64,000 nt of DNA from Actinomycetales bacterium (GCA_015654475.1 JAATGV010000008.1:1-64000), one strand, 5' to 3'; counted from the stretch's first letter, positions 28,285-37,086 are shown. Notes: generated from the sequence alone by a model not told the origin. Numbers and translations are program-made.

Positions 28285-28545
28285 TCAGTCCTTTTCGTTC
28301 TTCAGAGCGATACCGAGGGCGAGAAATGTCGGCGCCCACTGCCCGACGAAGATTCCCCACCGGTCGGACTGTGCTTTGCTGTCGTCCTTGCCACGGGAGG
28401 CGAGCCACGACACCAGGGATATCCCGATGGACGCAAATCCGGCGGTGTATGCGTGGCCGCTGCGCACGCCCCACTTCGAGAGCACGCGGACGGGGTTCCA
28501 GGCGGTGGCCTCTGCGGCCTGTTGTACGTCTTTCTTGCCAACCAT
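28285..28545 (-). CDS. Small membrane protein, function unknown (first gene of operon)
   Basis: 86 aa from ATG 28545, supported by AAAGGAGTGG about eight bases upstream; the alternative ATG at 28566 lacks this. A soluble basic N-terminus (GKKDVQQAAEATAWNPVRVLSKWG) is followed by one or two membrane segments (GFASIGISLVSWL and IFVGQWAPTFLALGIAL). It resembles small actinobacterial membrane proteins paired with DUF378, probably stress-related, but I cannot name the family. It heads the five-gene minus-strand operon. Confidence 0.75.
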   Translation of the reverse strand: MVGKKDVQQAAEATAWNPVRVLSKWGVRSGHAYTAGFASIGISLVSWLASRGKDDSKAQSDRWGIFVGQWAPTFLALGIALKNEKD

Positions 28546-28781
28546 GATTTCCACTCCTTTCGTCAACGACAGGTGTCGTTATCTGGTAAGACGAGGGAGA
28601 CCACGATTTCGTCACAAGATCGTATACGGCTATGCCTGGCTTCGGGCTGGCGCTTGCGCGTCGCAGCATCCGTCAACGAATCCATTACTCGAGTTGCTCA
28701 CCTTCACTAAGCGAAGCGGCACCACATGTAGCAGACGGGCGTACCCGTAGTGTGTGCAGGAAGTCGCTTAGGCGGCCGCTC

Positions 28782-29060
28782 TCAAAAGGTTTCGCCGCCG
28801 AGGTTGACGTCTGTGGTGATGATTCCGACGTCGAGCCCGGTGCCGGCGAGTTGTTCCTGGAGGGCGGCGACTGCGGGAAGGAATGTGGAGATGTCGCCGT
28901 CGGGTGTATATGCCTGGATGGTCACGGTGGTGCCGTCGGGCAGGATGCCACCTCCGCCGAGAAGGCCGGGGAGCTGGTTTTCTTTTGCGTCCACGAATTC
29001 GGGAATCAGATCGCCGAAATCTTCCCAGCTGATGTCAACCGTCTTAAAGATGACTTTCAC
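28782..29060 (-). CDS. Hypothetical small protein
   Basis: 92 aa from a GTG at 29060. The sequence has good protein character (VKVIFKTVDISWEDFGDLI, LPDGTTVTIQAYTPDGD, GTGLDVGIITTDVNLGG). The longer frame, open to 29291, runs antisense to the protease fragment and is unlikely. No clear ribosome-binding site. I recognise no family. It abuts, head to head, the broken protease, so it may itself be a fragment. Confidence 0.4.
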   Translation of the reverse strand: MKVIFKTVDISWEDFGDLIPEFVDAKENQLPGLLGGGGILPDGTTVTIQAYTPDGDISTFLPAVAALQEQLAGTGLDVGIITTDVNLGGETF

Positions 29061-29097
29061 ATCGTTTCTGGCGCCGATTTTTTCGATCGCGGCCCGG

Positions 29098-30044
29098 CGA
29101 CAATGAGACGGCTGTCGATGATCAGGAGGAGTCCTTGGATGCTCAATATTATGCCTCGGAATATGACGTCTCTCTTGAAGTCGCTCAGGATAACCTCGAA
29201 ATTCAGGCCGAGCTGGCCCCTCATTTATCGGAGTATTCCGCGCTCGCAGGAAAGAGATTGATCGGCGCAACACTGACGCAAGGCGAGACAATCGGCATAA
29301 GCATTACCGTTAGCGGGACCTCCCCAATCAATGCCTTGACTGAGATTGCGCGTTCGGATTCTCGTGTCACAGTCAACTACATTGAGCAGCCTTCCCGCTC
29401 TACTCTGGAGTCTTATATCGAGGATAATTTGGCGGGCTGGAGTGAGAAGTTTCCAGAGATGCAGGGCGTTTACGTCGACGAACAAACCGGTGCTATTCGC
29501 ATCGACATCACTTCGACCGCTGGTTCATCCGGAAGCGCTGCTGGCGCAGGCGGAAAGTCGAGTTCTGCGTCTCAGCTCACACGGGACGTGTCCGGGGCGG
29601 CACCCGACGGGACAGTTGTTCAAGTAGATTCTCAAGACGCGGTGGCTACGGACTCGCTGCAAGGGGCGTTGCCTCTCTGGTGACGACATCCATGATCCCG
29701 AGTGCACAATAGGGTTCTCCGTACAGGCCTCTTCTGGAACAACCGGAGTACTTACGGCCGCACATTGTGCGAACGAGCTTTCGTACGAGAGTTTTTCTTC
29801 CTCGGCCATCCGAGTTCTGACCTACAAGTCAGGTGTGCGCAACTCTCATATTGATGTGCAGTGGCATACGGGCAGCGTGACGGCTTCCCCGTCCTTCTAC
29901 ACTTCTTCCACGCCTTCGCCTCGATCGGTGACGGCGTTAGCCTTTCGCGCCGATATGCCCGGAGTCTTCGCGTGTCACCGCGGGCGAACAACCGGCTATA
30001 GTTGCGGCACAATTCAGACCGCCCCGATGTCAGAAATCAGGTGA
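29098..30044 (+). pseudogene. Remnant of a secreted S1 (streptogrisin-like) serine protease
   Basis: Frame 2 (29135-29683) encodes an alpha-lytic-type propeptide (AAEYGV-like EYDVSLEVAQDN, then ENLAGW-like and GVYVDEQTGAIRIDI). Frame 3 continues from about 29682 with LSGDDIHDPECTIGFSV, catalytic His in LTAAHC, IDVQWH (Asp side) and CHRGRTTGYSCGTI, then stops at 30044. One frameshift lies between 29660 and 29681, near a CTCTCT run. The signal peptide is missing upstream and the GDSGG Ser motif is missing downstream. The gene is therefore broken at both ends as well as shifted. Confidence 0.85.
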
Positions 30045-30184
30045 TGAGGTCCGACCTTGGACTCGGCTCCTAACCCATCCAAACGGGGGGGGCGCTACTG
30101 CACCACTCCACGGGGCTTGACCAATAGAGCAAATCACCGGTATCGTCCCTAGTGGGGAACTTAGCTTTTGATTGAGGGGTCAAG

Positions 30185-31144
30185 ATGCGTAAGAAATATC
30201 GAATTTTTATTGCATTATTCGGCGTAGTCGCACTATCAAATACAATGACAATGGTGCCAGCGTTTGCCGACAGCAATTCTGGGTCGGTGTCTTCGAACGA
30301 GATTGAGAACAGCATTTCGAATGTTCCGTCCTCGCTGCTTGATGATGTCGTTGTTGATTATTCCCCCGGCTCGGCGGCTGAACAACTGGGTGGCGGCTCG
30401 GCATTAGTCATCCCGACGGATCCTGCAGACGGCGTCGCGTTGGGGATCGGTGCATACCAGCTGGAGATATCACTTCCGCGGTCGGATGTTGCTGGTGAAG
30501 CCGTCACTTTAGAAGGTGGGGTCGTTGCGTATCCCAGTGAAGGCGAGTCAGCTAATGCCGTTGCTGCTACTGACGGTGGAGTTCAGCTCCTCAACGTGAT
30601 CTCGTCGCGCGAGGCAAGCGAGGCATATAGTTACGATTTGAAGTTGCCCGAAGGCGCAAAGCTGGAGGCATCAGGCGTCGGAACAATTGCAGTTGTCGCC
30701 TCATCGGGTGAGTTGGTTGCCACGATTGCCGAGCCGTGGGCCATTGACGCGCGTGGAGCGAAAGTCCCTACTCACTACATTATTAGCGGAAGTACTATCA
30801 CGCAGATCGTAGAGCACACATCGTCGAGCTTTACCTACCCGGTGGTTGCGGATCCGTCCGTGAGCTATCTGTGGTGGGGGGTCGCAACAAAGCTGACGCA
30901 TGCCGAAACAAAGAGTCTTGCCTACAAAATAGATGTGACTTCAACTGCGGCGGCGGGCGCAGCACTCTGTCAGTTCCTTCCTGGTGCGTACAGGGCAGTA
31001 TGTAGTATCGGGGTGGCTTGGCGGCTCGGAAGTTGGACAACGCCGATCCAGAAAGCGGCATCTCGGACTGGTCGATGTGCGCAGATCAATATCCCGTGGA
31101 CGTCAGGAATATTATTATGGAACGTAACAGACGAAAAATGTTGA
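30185..31144 (+). CDS. Secreted protein, function unknown
   Basis: 319 aa. Lys/Arg-rich start (MRKKYR), hydrophobic core and AFA cleavage site around residue 28 make a Sec signal peptide. The middle is a beta-rich acidic domain (about 45-215) and the end, from VVADPSVSYLWWGVATKLTHAE, holds a hydrophobic Gly/Ala stretch and four Cys (CQF, VCS, RCAQ, final C) that could form two disulfides. Similar C-terminal layouts occur in secreted actinobacterial proteins of unknown role. GAGGGG lies before the ATG. The 3' end overlaps a small 2-TM gene by 28 bp. GC content is lower than in the flanks. Confidence 0.78.
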   Translation: MRKKYRIFIALFGVVALSNTMTMVPAFADSNSGSVSSNEIENSISNVPSSLLDDVVVDYSPGSAAEQLGGGSALVIPTDPADGVALGIGAYQLEISLPRSDVAGEAVTLEGGVVAYPSEGESANAVAATDGGVQLLNVISSREASEAYSYDLKLPEGAKLEASGVGTIAVVASSGELVATIAEPWAIDARGAKVPTHYIISGSTITQIVEHTSSSFTYPVVADPSVSYLWWGVATKLTHAETKSLAYKIDVTSTAAAGAALCQFLPGAYRAVCSIGVAWRLGSWTTPIQKAASRTGRCAQINIPWTSGILLWNVTDEKC

Positions 31145-31299
31145 TTCGTGAGGCAGCCGAACTCGTCGTGACGCTAGTCGGAATCTACCTCATTCTTGGC
31201 GTTGTTTATCCGCAAAGACCTAGTTCGTTGATAACCATCCTGGTTACCGTCACGATTGTTTGGATTGTTGCTGCGGTAATACGCCGTCGGCGTGCGTAG
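31117..31299 (+). CDS. Small 2-TM membrane protein overlapping the secreted-protein gene
   Basis: 60 aa from ATG 31117 with AGGA about nine bases upstream; ATG 31138 is an alternative. Basic N-terminus (MERNRRKM), two membrane segments at about 14-31 and 38-55, basic end (RRRRA), so both ends are likely cytosolic. It starts 28 bp inside the end of the preceding gene, implying coupling. The arrangement resembles a secreted effector with a membrane immunity partner; this is inference, and the protein may also be unrelated. Confidence 0.6.
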   Translation: MERNRRKMLIREAAELVVTLVGIYLILGVVYPQRPSSLITILVTVTIVWIVAAVIRRRRA

Positions 31300-31348
31300 A
31301 AGAAGCATGTGGTGGTTTCTGATGCTTAGGGCTGGATTGGAGGTGTCC

Positions 31349-31789
31349 ATGTCGAAGGGTAGGGGCATTCGTAAGGCGATGCTTACGGCAGTCATAGTGT
31401 TCGGATTTGTCGCTGGATGCACGTCGGCACCCAGCGAGTCGGAGTCCGCGATCTTGCCGGTATCGAGCAATGCCGCCACTGTGTCTATCGCAACTGTTGA
31501 TCCGGGCAGTCCTGGGGTCGGTGATGCCGTCGGCGTTGTCGGCACACTTGTCGTCGAGGGTGGTTGCCTTTATGTGCAGGAGGATGGAACGCGTTACCTT
31601 CCCGTCTTCCCTGCCTCAGTGACGAGTTGGGATGGGGCCCTGCAATTTGAGGGCAGCGTCTTTCATGTGGGAGACACTGTCGAGATATCCGGGTCAGAGT
31701 ACCAGGGCGATATACCCGCAGGGGTCGCCATCCCGGCGGCATGCGACACATCACATGTCAGGGATGCGAACTATGTGCGGGCCCGGTGA
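31349..31789 (+). CDS. Putative lipoprotein, function unknown
   Basis: 146 aa from ATG 31349, supported by GGAGG six bases upstream. Signal peptide with lipobox FVAGC at about residue 25, then a Ser-rich linker. The domain reads VEGGCLYVQEDGTRYLPVFP and FHVGDTVEISGSEYQ, a small beta-barrel (OB-like) pattern with one further Cys pair. Lipoproteins of this type are frequent in actinobacteria and of unknown role. Same strand as, and 50 bp after, the 2-TM gene. Confidence 0.75.
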   Translation: MSKGRGIRKAMLTAVIVFGFVAGCTSAPSESESAILPVSSNAATVSIATVDPGSPGVGDAVGVVGTLVVEGGCLYVQEDGTRYLPVFPASVTSWDGALQFEGSVFHVGDTVEISGSEYQGDIPAGVAIPAACDTSHVRDANYVRAR

Positions 31790-31851
31790 CAGTTCTGCGG
31801 CCTCGGCTCAGCACTATTTTTGAGGCCACGTAAGACTGCCGTAAGAGGTAG

Positions 31852-31933
31852 TGCGGGAGAAGGGACTTGAACCCTCACGCTCGAAAGCACAGGAACCTAA
31901 ATCCTGCGTGTCTGCCAATTTCACCACTCCCGC
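31852..31933 (-). tRNA. tRNA-Leu (TAG)
   Basis: 82 nt on the minus strand with acceptor stem GCGGGAG/CTCCCGC, anticodon loop TTTAGGT (anticodon TAG), a long variable arm (TGCTTTCGAGCGT) typical of class II leucine tRNAs, and a GGTTCAAGT T loop. CCA is not encoded. Confidence 0.94.
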
Positions 31934-31935
31934 GA

Positions 31936-32209
31936 CTTGCCGCTAAGGCGAAGCATCGCTTCGCGCGGCCATGTCGCCGAGACCGCCGGAGGCGGTCTCG
32001 GGTTGTCTCGACTACGATATCGTGTTTTTTCGGGTGGTTCGGGGTGTGTCTTGCCGCTAAGGCGAAGCATTGCTTCGCGCGGCCATGTCGCCGAGACCGC
32101 CGGAGGCGGTCTCGGGTTGTCTCGACTACGATATCGTGTTTTTTCGGGTGGTTCGGGGTGTGTCTTGCCGCTAAGGCGAAGCATCGCTTCGCGCGGCCAT
32201 GTCGCCGAG
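31936..32209. repeat. 114-bp tandem repeat, 2.4 copies, each with paired hairpins
   Basis: Copy 1 is 31936-32049, copy 2 is 32050-32163 and copy 3 is cut at 46 bases, ending at 32209 directly before the MFS stop codon. Copies 1 and 2 differ at one base, in a hairpin loop (ATC versus ATT). Each full unit has GCGAAGC/GCTTCGC (7-bp stem, 3-nt loop), GAGACCGCC/GGCGGTCTC (9-bp stem, 3-nt loop), the palindrome CGATATCG and a T6 run. Because 114 is divisible by 3, frames stay open on both strands, but they are not genes. Confidence 0.95.
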
Positions 32210-33496
32210 CTATTGCGGTTTGGGAACGTACCTTGGGATATACCGGGCCAGCATCAGAGCACCGAGTAGCCCAACCACCCCGAGCCCGGCTGCAGCACTT
32301 GCGAGACTGATGGCCGCAGTGACCGCGGAAATGATCGCGGGAGCTGCAGCACTTCCGCTATCGGAAAGAAATCTCCAGGCTCCGAGAAAGGGTGCGGGGT
32401 CGTCTCGGGGTGCAAGGTCGGCTCCCATGGTCATGAGTATTCCGCTGCCGATGCCATTGGCCACTGACATGGCGACGGCGACGACCGCGAAAGATGTCAC
32501 GTCCCCGCTGAAGACGAGCGCGATGTGCGCCAACCCGAGTCCGATCATGCTCGGCACGGCCGACCATGCGCGACCAAATCGATCCATGATCTGACCAGAA
32601 GAGTAGAAGAGAGCAAAGTCAACGGTCCCAGCAATGCCCATGATGAGTGCAGTATGCGAGACGTCGAGCTGCAGGTGCACGGCCCACAGCGGGAGGATCA
32701 CTTGTCGCGATGACCGCAACAATCCGACGGTCAAAGCGCCAGTGCCCATGCGTGCAAGTACCGTGCGATGTGCGACGAGGGTCTGGAACAGCCCGAGGCG
32801 CGCGGGAGCGTCGGCGACTGGCGCGGATTCCTTATCTGCCGGTATCTTCGCGCCCGGGTTCGAATTGGAGCTTGAATTGGAAATGATCGGATGATCAGCG
32901 CCAGCCAGTAACACGGCGGGGTCCGGCAGCACGAGTAAAAGCGCTACTGTCAGTGCACAACCGATCAGGTTGATCCAGAACACCGCCTGGGTGCCGCCCC
33001 AGGGAATGACCGCGACCGCGATAAACGGCCCGATGAAATAGCCAAGTCGGAATGTTCCCCCGAGCAGCGACAATGCGCGTGCTCGTGTCGCCAACGGAAT
33101 CGTGGTGGTGAGAAGCGCATGCCGAGCAAGAGCGAAGACAGCGCTCGCAACGCCCATCAAGAAGACGCCACATGCCAGGACAATCAGTGTTTGTGCGGTG
33201 AGGCACAACACAACGCCAACAGCGATGACCCCCGCGCCAACGATCATCGACCGGTTTTCGCCAAACCGGCTGACCACCCATCCACTCGGAATGTCGCCGA
33301 CGACTTCGCCGATCATAAGCAACCCAGAAATGAGGCCGGCGAGAGCAAGGCTTGCCCCAAGGCCGGTTGCTGTGGCTGGCAGGATGGGCAGAATTGCGCC
33401 CTCGCCGATCGCAATAAGTAGAGAAGGTAAATAGATGGGAAGTGCCGCACGGCCGATGCTGAGGGATTCATGGTTATTGGCGTTCACTCGTACCAT
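32210..33496 (-). CDS. Major facilitator superfamily transporter
   Basis: 428 aa from ATG 33496. Twelve membrane segments by hydrophobicity, with the MFS motif A-like loop GEVVGDIPSGWVVSRFGENR between segments 2 and 3 and a hydrophilic Ser/Asn/Pro loop at about residues 205-235 that separates the two halves. RFGRAWS repeats the loop in the second half. It likely exports a small compound; the substrate cannot be told. Divergent from prfB (59 bp between starts). Its stop codon abuts the truncated third copy of the 114-bp repeat, so its 3' end may be recombined. Confidence 0.9.
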   Translation of the reverse strand: MVRVNANNHESLSIGRAALPIYLPSLLIAIGEGAILPILPATATGLGASLALAGLISGLLMIGEVVGDIPSGWVVSRFGENRSMIVGAGVIAVGVVLCLTAQTLIVLACGVFLMGVASAVFALARHALLTTTIPLATRARALSLLGGTFRLGYFIGPFIAVAVIPWGGTQAVFWINLIGCALTVALLLVLPDPAVLLAGADHPIISNSSSNSNPGAKIPADKESAPVADAPARLGLFQTLVAHRTVLARMGTGALTVGLLRSSRQVILPLWAVHLQLDVSHTALIMGIAGTVDFALFYSSGQIMDRFGRAWSAVPSMIGLGLAHIALVFSGDVTSFAVVAVAMSVANGIGSGILMTMGADLAPRDDPAPFLGAWRFLSDSGSAAAPAIISAVTAAISLASAAAGLGVVGLLGALMLARYIPRYVPKPQ

Positions 33497-33555
33497 TCTA
33501 AAGCGGTGCAATTCGCCGGTCGTGTGTCGTGTCGGCACGCTAGGCTGGGTGGGCT

Positions 33556-34668
33556 ATGGCAGACCTCGACTTTGATGACCAGATCTCGGCACTTCGATCC
33601 ACATATCGCGACGTCGTTCATGTGGTCGATGTGCCGGCCCTTGAGAAACGCATCGCCGAACTCGAGGAGCAGGCGGCGGTGCCGAACCTGTGGGACGATC
33701 CCGAAGCGGCTCAAAAAATCACGAGTGCTCTGTCGCATGCGCAGACTCAGCGCACCAAAGTCATCGAACTGGCTGCGCGACTCGATGACCTTGAAGTGCT
33801 CATCGAAATGGCCAACGACGAGGACGACGAGGCCGTCAAAGCTGAGGCAACCACTGAGCTTGCGGATGTCCGGCGTGCCATGGACGAACTCGAGGTGCAG
33901 ACCCTGCTCAACGGCGAGTACGACGCCAGGCCAGCAGTGGTCACGATTCGTTCGGGTGCCGGTGGGGTGGATGCGGCAGATTTTGCCGAAATGCTGTTGC
34001 GTATGTATGTGCGCTGGGCAGAGCAGCACGGTTACCCGTTGACGGTGATGGACACGTCGTATGCGGAGGAGGCCGGCATCAAGTCTGCGACCTTCGAGGT
34101 CGATTCGCCGTACGCGTTCGGCACGTTGTCTGTCGAAGCAGGCACGCATCGCCTTGTACGGATGAGTCCGTTCAACTCGGCAGGCAAGCGCCAGACATCG
34201 TTTGCCGCTGTTGAGGTGATTCCGCTTATGGAAGAGACCGCTCACATCGACATCCCGGACAATGACATTCGCATTGACGTTTTCCGTTCGTCTGGCCCCG
34301 GCGGCCAATCGGTGAACACCACCGATTCTGCGGTGCGCATTACTCACCTTCCTACTGGAACTGTTGTTTCGATGCAGAACGAGAAGAGCCAGATTCAGAA
34401 CCGTGCCGCGGCGATGCGCGTGCTGCAATCCCGGCTCTTGCTGCTTCAACATGAGCAGGAGGCGGCCACCAAAAAGGAGCTTGCAGGCACCATCACCGCC
34501 AGTTGGGGTGACCAAATGCGCTCCTACGTTCTGGCGCCATACCAAATGGTCAAGGATCTACGTACAAATTATGAGGTCAACAACCCGCAGGCCGTTTTCG
34601 ATGGCGACTTGGATGGCTTCATCGCGGCCGGGATCCGGTGGCGCAAGAGCCAGGATCCATCTGCTTAG
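33556..34668 (+). CDS. prfB: Peptide chain release factor 2
   Basis: 370 aa, full length for RF2. Stop-codon recognition motif SPF lies in [10 protein letters not shown], and the peptidyl-transferase motif is GGQ at 249-251 within [18 protein letters not shown]. It reads UGA and UAA. There is no in-frame UGA near residue 25, so the E. coli-style autoregulatory +1 frameshift is absent. It precedes ftsE, ftsX and smpB in the order common to actinobacteria; the gap to ftsE (146 bp) suggests a separate promoter. Confidence 0.97.
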   Translation: MADLDFDDQISALRSTYRDVVHVVDVPALEKRIAELEEQAAVPNLWDDPEAAQKITSALSHAQTQRTKVIELAARLDDLEVLIEMANDEDDEAVKAEATTELADVRRAMDELEVQTLLNGEYDARPAVVTIRSGAGGVDAADFAEMLLRMYVRWAEQHGYPLTVMDTSYAEEAGIKSATFEVDSPYAFGTLSVEAGTHRLVRMSPFNSAGKRQTSFAAVEVIPLMEETAHIDIPDNDIRIDVFRSSGPGGQSVNTTDSAVRITHLPTGTVVSMQNEKSQIQNRAAAMRVLQSRLLLLQHEQEAATKKELAGTITASWGDQMRSYVLAPYQMVKDLRTNYEVNNPQAVFDGDLDGFIAAGIRWRKSQDPSA

Positions 34669-34814
34669 GGAATCGCATCCACGGGAATCTGCGTCAGCTT
34701 CCGCTCGACGTGACGTCGACATCCAACTCGACAAAAATTCGCGTGCTGAGAAATAGCTCAATAAGAGAGTCGCACCCTCGGCCGGGGCCCGTTGCACCCT
34801 AAGCTGTCACCGCA

Positions 34815-35501
34815 ATGATTAGCTTCAGTGGCGTGACCAAACAGTACCGGGGCACAACCAAGCCTGCCCTCGACAATGTCAGCCTCAACGTCGACAAAGG
34901 CGAGTTTGTGTTTCTTGTCGGCGCGAGTGGCTCGGGAAAATCGACTCTTCTTCGGCTCGCGCTCAAAGAAGAGAAGGCCACAGTCGGAGAGATTTTCATT
35001 CTTGGCCAGGACGTTGGGGCGATCTCGTCCCGCAAAGTGCCGTTCTACCGACGCAAGCTCGGTGTGGTGTTCCAAGACTTTCGGCTACTGCCAAACAAGA
35101 CCACATACCAGAATGTCGCGTTTGCGCTGCAGGCCACAGGAAAGTCGCGTGGCTTCATTCAAGAAGCGGTGCCCGATGTGCTCAAACTTGTCGGGCTCAC
35201 TGGCAAAGAAGCGCGAATGCCTCATGAACTCTCCGGTGGAGAACAGCAGAGAGTCGCGCTTGCGCGTGCCGTCGTGAACAAGCCGGCTGTGCTGCTTGCT
35301 GACGAACCAACCGGAAACCTCGATCCCATGACAAGCCAAGGCATCATGGCACTGCTCGAACGGATCAACGCGGGTGGCACGACGATCCTGATGGCCACGC
35401 ACGACACAATGATCGTCGATCGCATGAATAAGCGTGTCGTCGAGTTGAGTGCCGGTCACATTGTGCGCGACGACGAACACTCCACGTATGGGGGCATCTA
35501 G
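34815..35501 (+). CDS. ftsE: Cell division ATP-binding protein FtsE
   Basis: 228 aa. ABC ATPase with Walker A GASGSGKS at 36-43, a Q loop in VVFQDFRLLPNKT, signature LSGGEQQRVALARA, Walker B VLLADEPTGNLDP and switch His in MATHDT. The short length and KTTYQNVAF region fit FtsE. It pairs with FtsX to control peptidoglycan hydrolases at the division site. The ftsX start is three bases after the stop, so both are co-translated. Confidence 0.97.
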   Translation: MISFSGVTKQYRGTTKPALDNVSLNVDKGEFVFLVGASGSGKSTLLRLALKEEKATVGEIFILGQDVGAISSRKVPFYRRKLGVVFQDFRLLPNKTTYQNVAFALQATGKSRGFIQEAVPDVLKLVGLTGKEARMPHELSGGEQQRVALARAVVNKPAVLLADEPTGNLDPMTSQGIMALLERINAGGTTILMATHDTMIVDRMNKRVVELSAGHIVRDDEHSTYGGI

Positions 35502-35504
35502 CCT

Positions 35505-36413
35505 ATGTGGAGCATGATTCGCGAGGCGGGTGCTGGACTGCGCCGAAACCTGTCAATGGTGATCTCAATCGTCTTGGTGACTTTCATTTCGCTGACATTC
35601 GTTGGTGCAGCCATATTGCTGCAGATGCAGATCAACCAGATGAAAAACTACTGGTACGACAAAGCGCAAGTTGCTGTGTACCTGTGTACGGGATACGAGC
35701 AGGCGCCGCTCTGTCCTGATGGCAAAGTCACTGACGAGCAAAAGACCGCGATTGAGGCGACCCTCAAGTCGGAGGAACTTGCGCCGCTCATCAAGGAATA
35801 CTTTTTTGAAGATGAGGCGACAGCCTACAAAAACTTCAAAGAGCAGTTCTCGGGCAGCGATGTCGCCACCTATGTCGAAGCAGACCAACTCGGCCAGACA
35901 TTCTGGGTGAGCCTGGTCGATCCGTCCAAATCGGAAGTCATCGCCCAAGCCTTCTCCGATACCGCTGGGGTGAGCTCTGTCAAAGACCAGCGCACCTACC
36001 TTGACCAGATCTTCCAAGTGCTCAACGGGGCAAGCCTTGCGGCGATCGGCGTGGCCGTGTTGATGCTTCTCTGTGCGGTGTTGTTGATCTCCACCACGAT
36101 TCGGTTGTCGGCGTTCGCACGGCGCAAGGAGCTTGGAATCATGCGTTTCGTCGGCGCGTCGAATCTGTACATTCAGACGCCGTTCGTGCTCGAAGGAATC
36201 GCGTCAGCACTCTTTGGGTCGTTGCTTGCCGGTGGTGCCCTTGTTCTTGTGGTGAAGTATTTTGTTCGCGACTATCTGGTGACCGCAATGCCGTACGTGT
36301 CGTTCATCCAGATCTCCGATGCGTTGATCGTGTGGCCTGTGATTGTTGGGTTTGGGGTGTTGCTGGCAGGATTCTCGTCGGCACTCGCGATTCGGCGATA
36401 CCTGCGGGTCTGA
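35505..36413 (+). CDS. ftsX: Cell division protein FtsX
   Basis: 302 aa. Four membrane segments: one at about 20-42, then three in the C-terminal third (about 175-200, 225-250, 270-292), with a ~130-residue external loop between 1 and 2. The loop contains Cys in YLCTGYEQAPLCPDG, probably a disulfide. RKELGIMRFVGASNLYIQTPF is the conserved FtsX/permease motif. It transmits FtsE ATPase state to hydrolases outside the cell. Confidence 0.96.
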   Translation: MWSMIREAGAGLRRNLSMVISIVLVTFISLTFVGAAILLQMQINQMKNYWYDKAQVAVYLCTGYEQAPLCPDGKVTDEQKTAIEATLKSEELAPLIKEYFFEDEATAYKNFKEQFSGSDVATYVEADQLGQTFWVSLVDPSKSEVIAQAFSDTAGVSSVKDQRTYLDQIFQVLNGASLAAIGVAVLMLLCAVLLISTTIRLSAFARRKELGIMRFVGASNLYIQTPFVLEGIASALFGSLLAGGALVLVVKYFVRDYLVTAMPYVSFIQISDALIVWPVIVGFGVLLAGFSSALAIRRYLRV

Positions 36414-36560
36414 TCGCCTCGGCGCGTCGCTGCGGTCCGATGGCACGGATGCGTGCGATCGGCGATCTGGTTGTCGCCGGTGAAGTGCGGTAGCATGGTG
36501 GGCTGCCCGGGTCGCGCCTAGCTTGGGCGAGTCGAGCGTCGATACGAGAAGGTGGTGACC

Positions 36561-37034
36561 ATGGCGAAGGAAAAAGGCCAAAAGGCTGTCGCAACGAATC
36601 GGCGTGCTCGCCACGATTACGAAATCCTTGAATCGGTAGAGGCGGGCCTTGTGCTTACAGGGTCAGAGGTGAAGTCGTTGCGCGAAGGCCACGCCGTTAT
36701 CCGAGACGGCTACGCCTATTTCGAGCGCGGCGAGGCGTGGATCGATAACATCTCCATTGCCGAATACATCAACGGCACGTGGAACAATCACGCGCCAAAG
36801 CGCAAACGTAAGCTCTTGATGCACCGCCAACAGATCCTCAAATGGCAGTCGAAGGTTGCCGAGCAGGGGCTCACGGTCGTGCCGCTGTCGTTGTACTTTT
36901 CTGATGGGCGGGCGAAGATCGAAATCGGTTTGGCGAGGGGCAAGAAGGATTGGGACAAGCGTCAGACGCTTCGTGCCCGCCAGGACGTGCTTGAGGCCAA
37001 GCGTGCGATGAAGTCACGCGGACAGGACTGGTAG
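36561..37034 (+). CDS. smpB: SsrA-binding protein SmpB
   Basis: 157 aa from ATG 36561, with AAGGTGG eight bases upstream; the GTG at 36552 is less likely. Conserved segments: NRRARHDYEILE, GLVLTGSEVKSLREGH, then LLMHRQQI and the basic tail KKDWDKRQTLRARQ, which enters the decoding centre. It carries tmRNA to stalled ribosomes. The ssrA gene lies 4.0 kb downstream, separated here by a GH94/LacI cassette, while the two genes are normally close in related genomes (recollection). Confidence 0.96.
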   Translation: MAKEKGQKAVATNRRARHDYEILESVEAGLVLTGSEVKSLREGHAVIRDGYAYFERGEAWIDNISIAEYINGTWNNHAPKRKRKLLMHRQQILKWQSKVAEQGLTVVPLSLYFSDGRAKIEIGLARGKKDWDKRQTLRARQDVLEAKRAMKSRGQDW

Positions 37035-37040
37035 ATTTCG

Positions 37041-37071
37041 CTGGCAGCCGGGCCAAGGTGCCGGCCGCCAG
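37041..37071. terminator. Bidirectional hairpin between smpB and the GH94 gene
   Basis: An 11-bp stem with one A-C mismatch (37041-37051 with 37061-37071) and a 9-nt loop lies between the convergent stops at 37034 and 37087. No U-tract; likely a shared terminator. Confidence 0.55.
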
Positions 37072-37086
37072 GGTGCCTTGCCCGAA

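Noticed and set aside
31936-32209. CRISPR array
   Set aside because: The units are contiguous 114-bp repeats without variable spacers and no cas genes are present.
31867-32310. Open frames through the 114-bp repeats (38-aa repeated peptide)
   Set aside because: They persist only because the unit length is divisible by 3 and occur on both strands; the peptide is Arg/Cys-rich and has no start context.
33556-33640. Programmed +1 frameshift in prfB
   Set aside because: The frame is continuous from the ATG with no in-frame UGA near codon 25 or SD-like stimulator.
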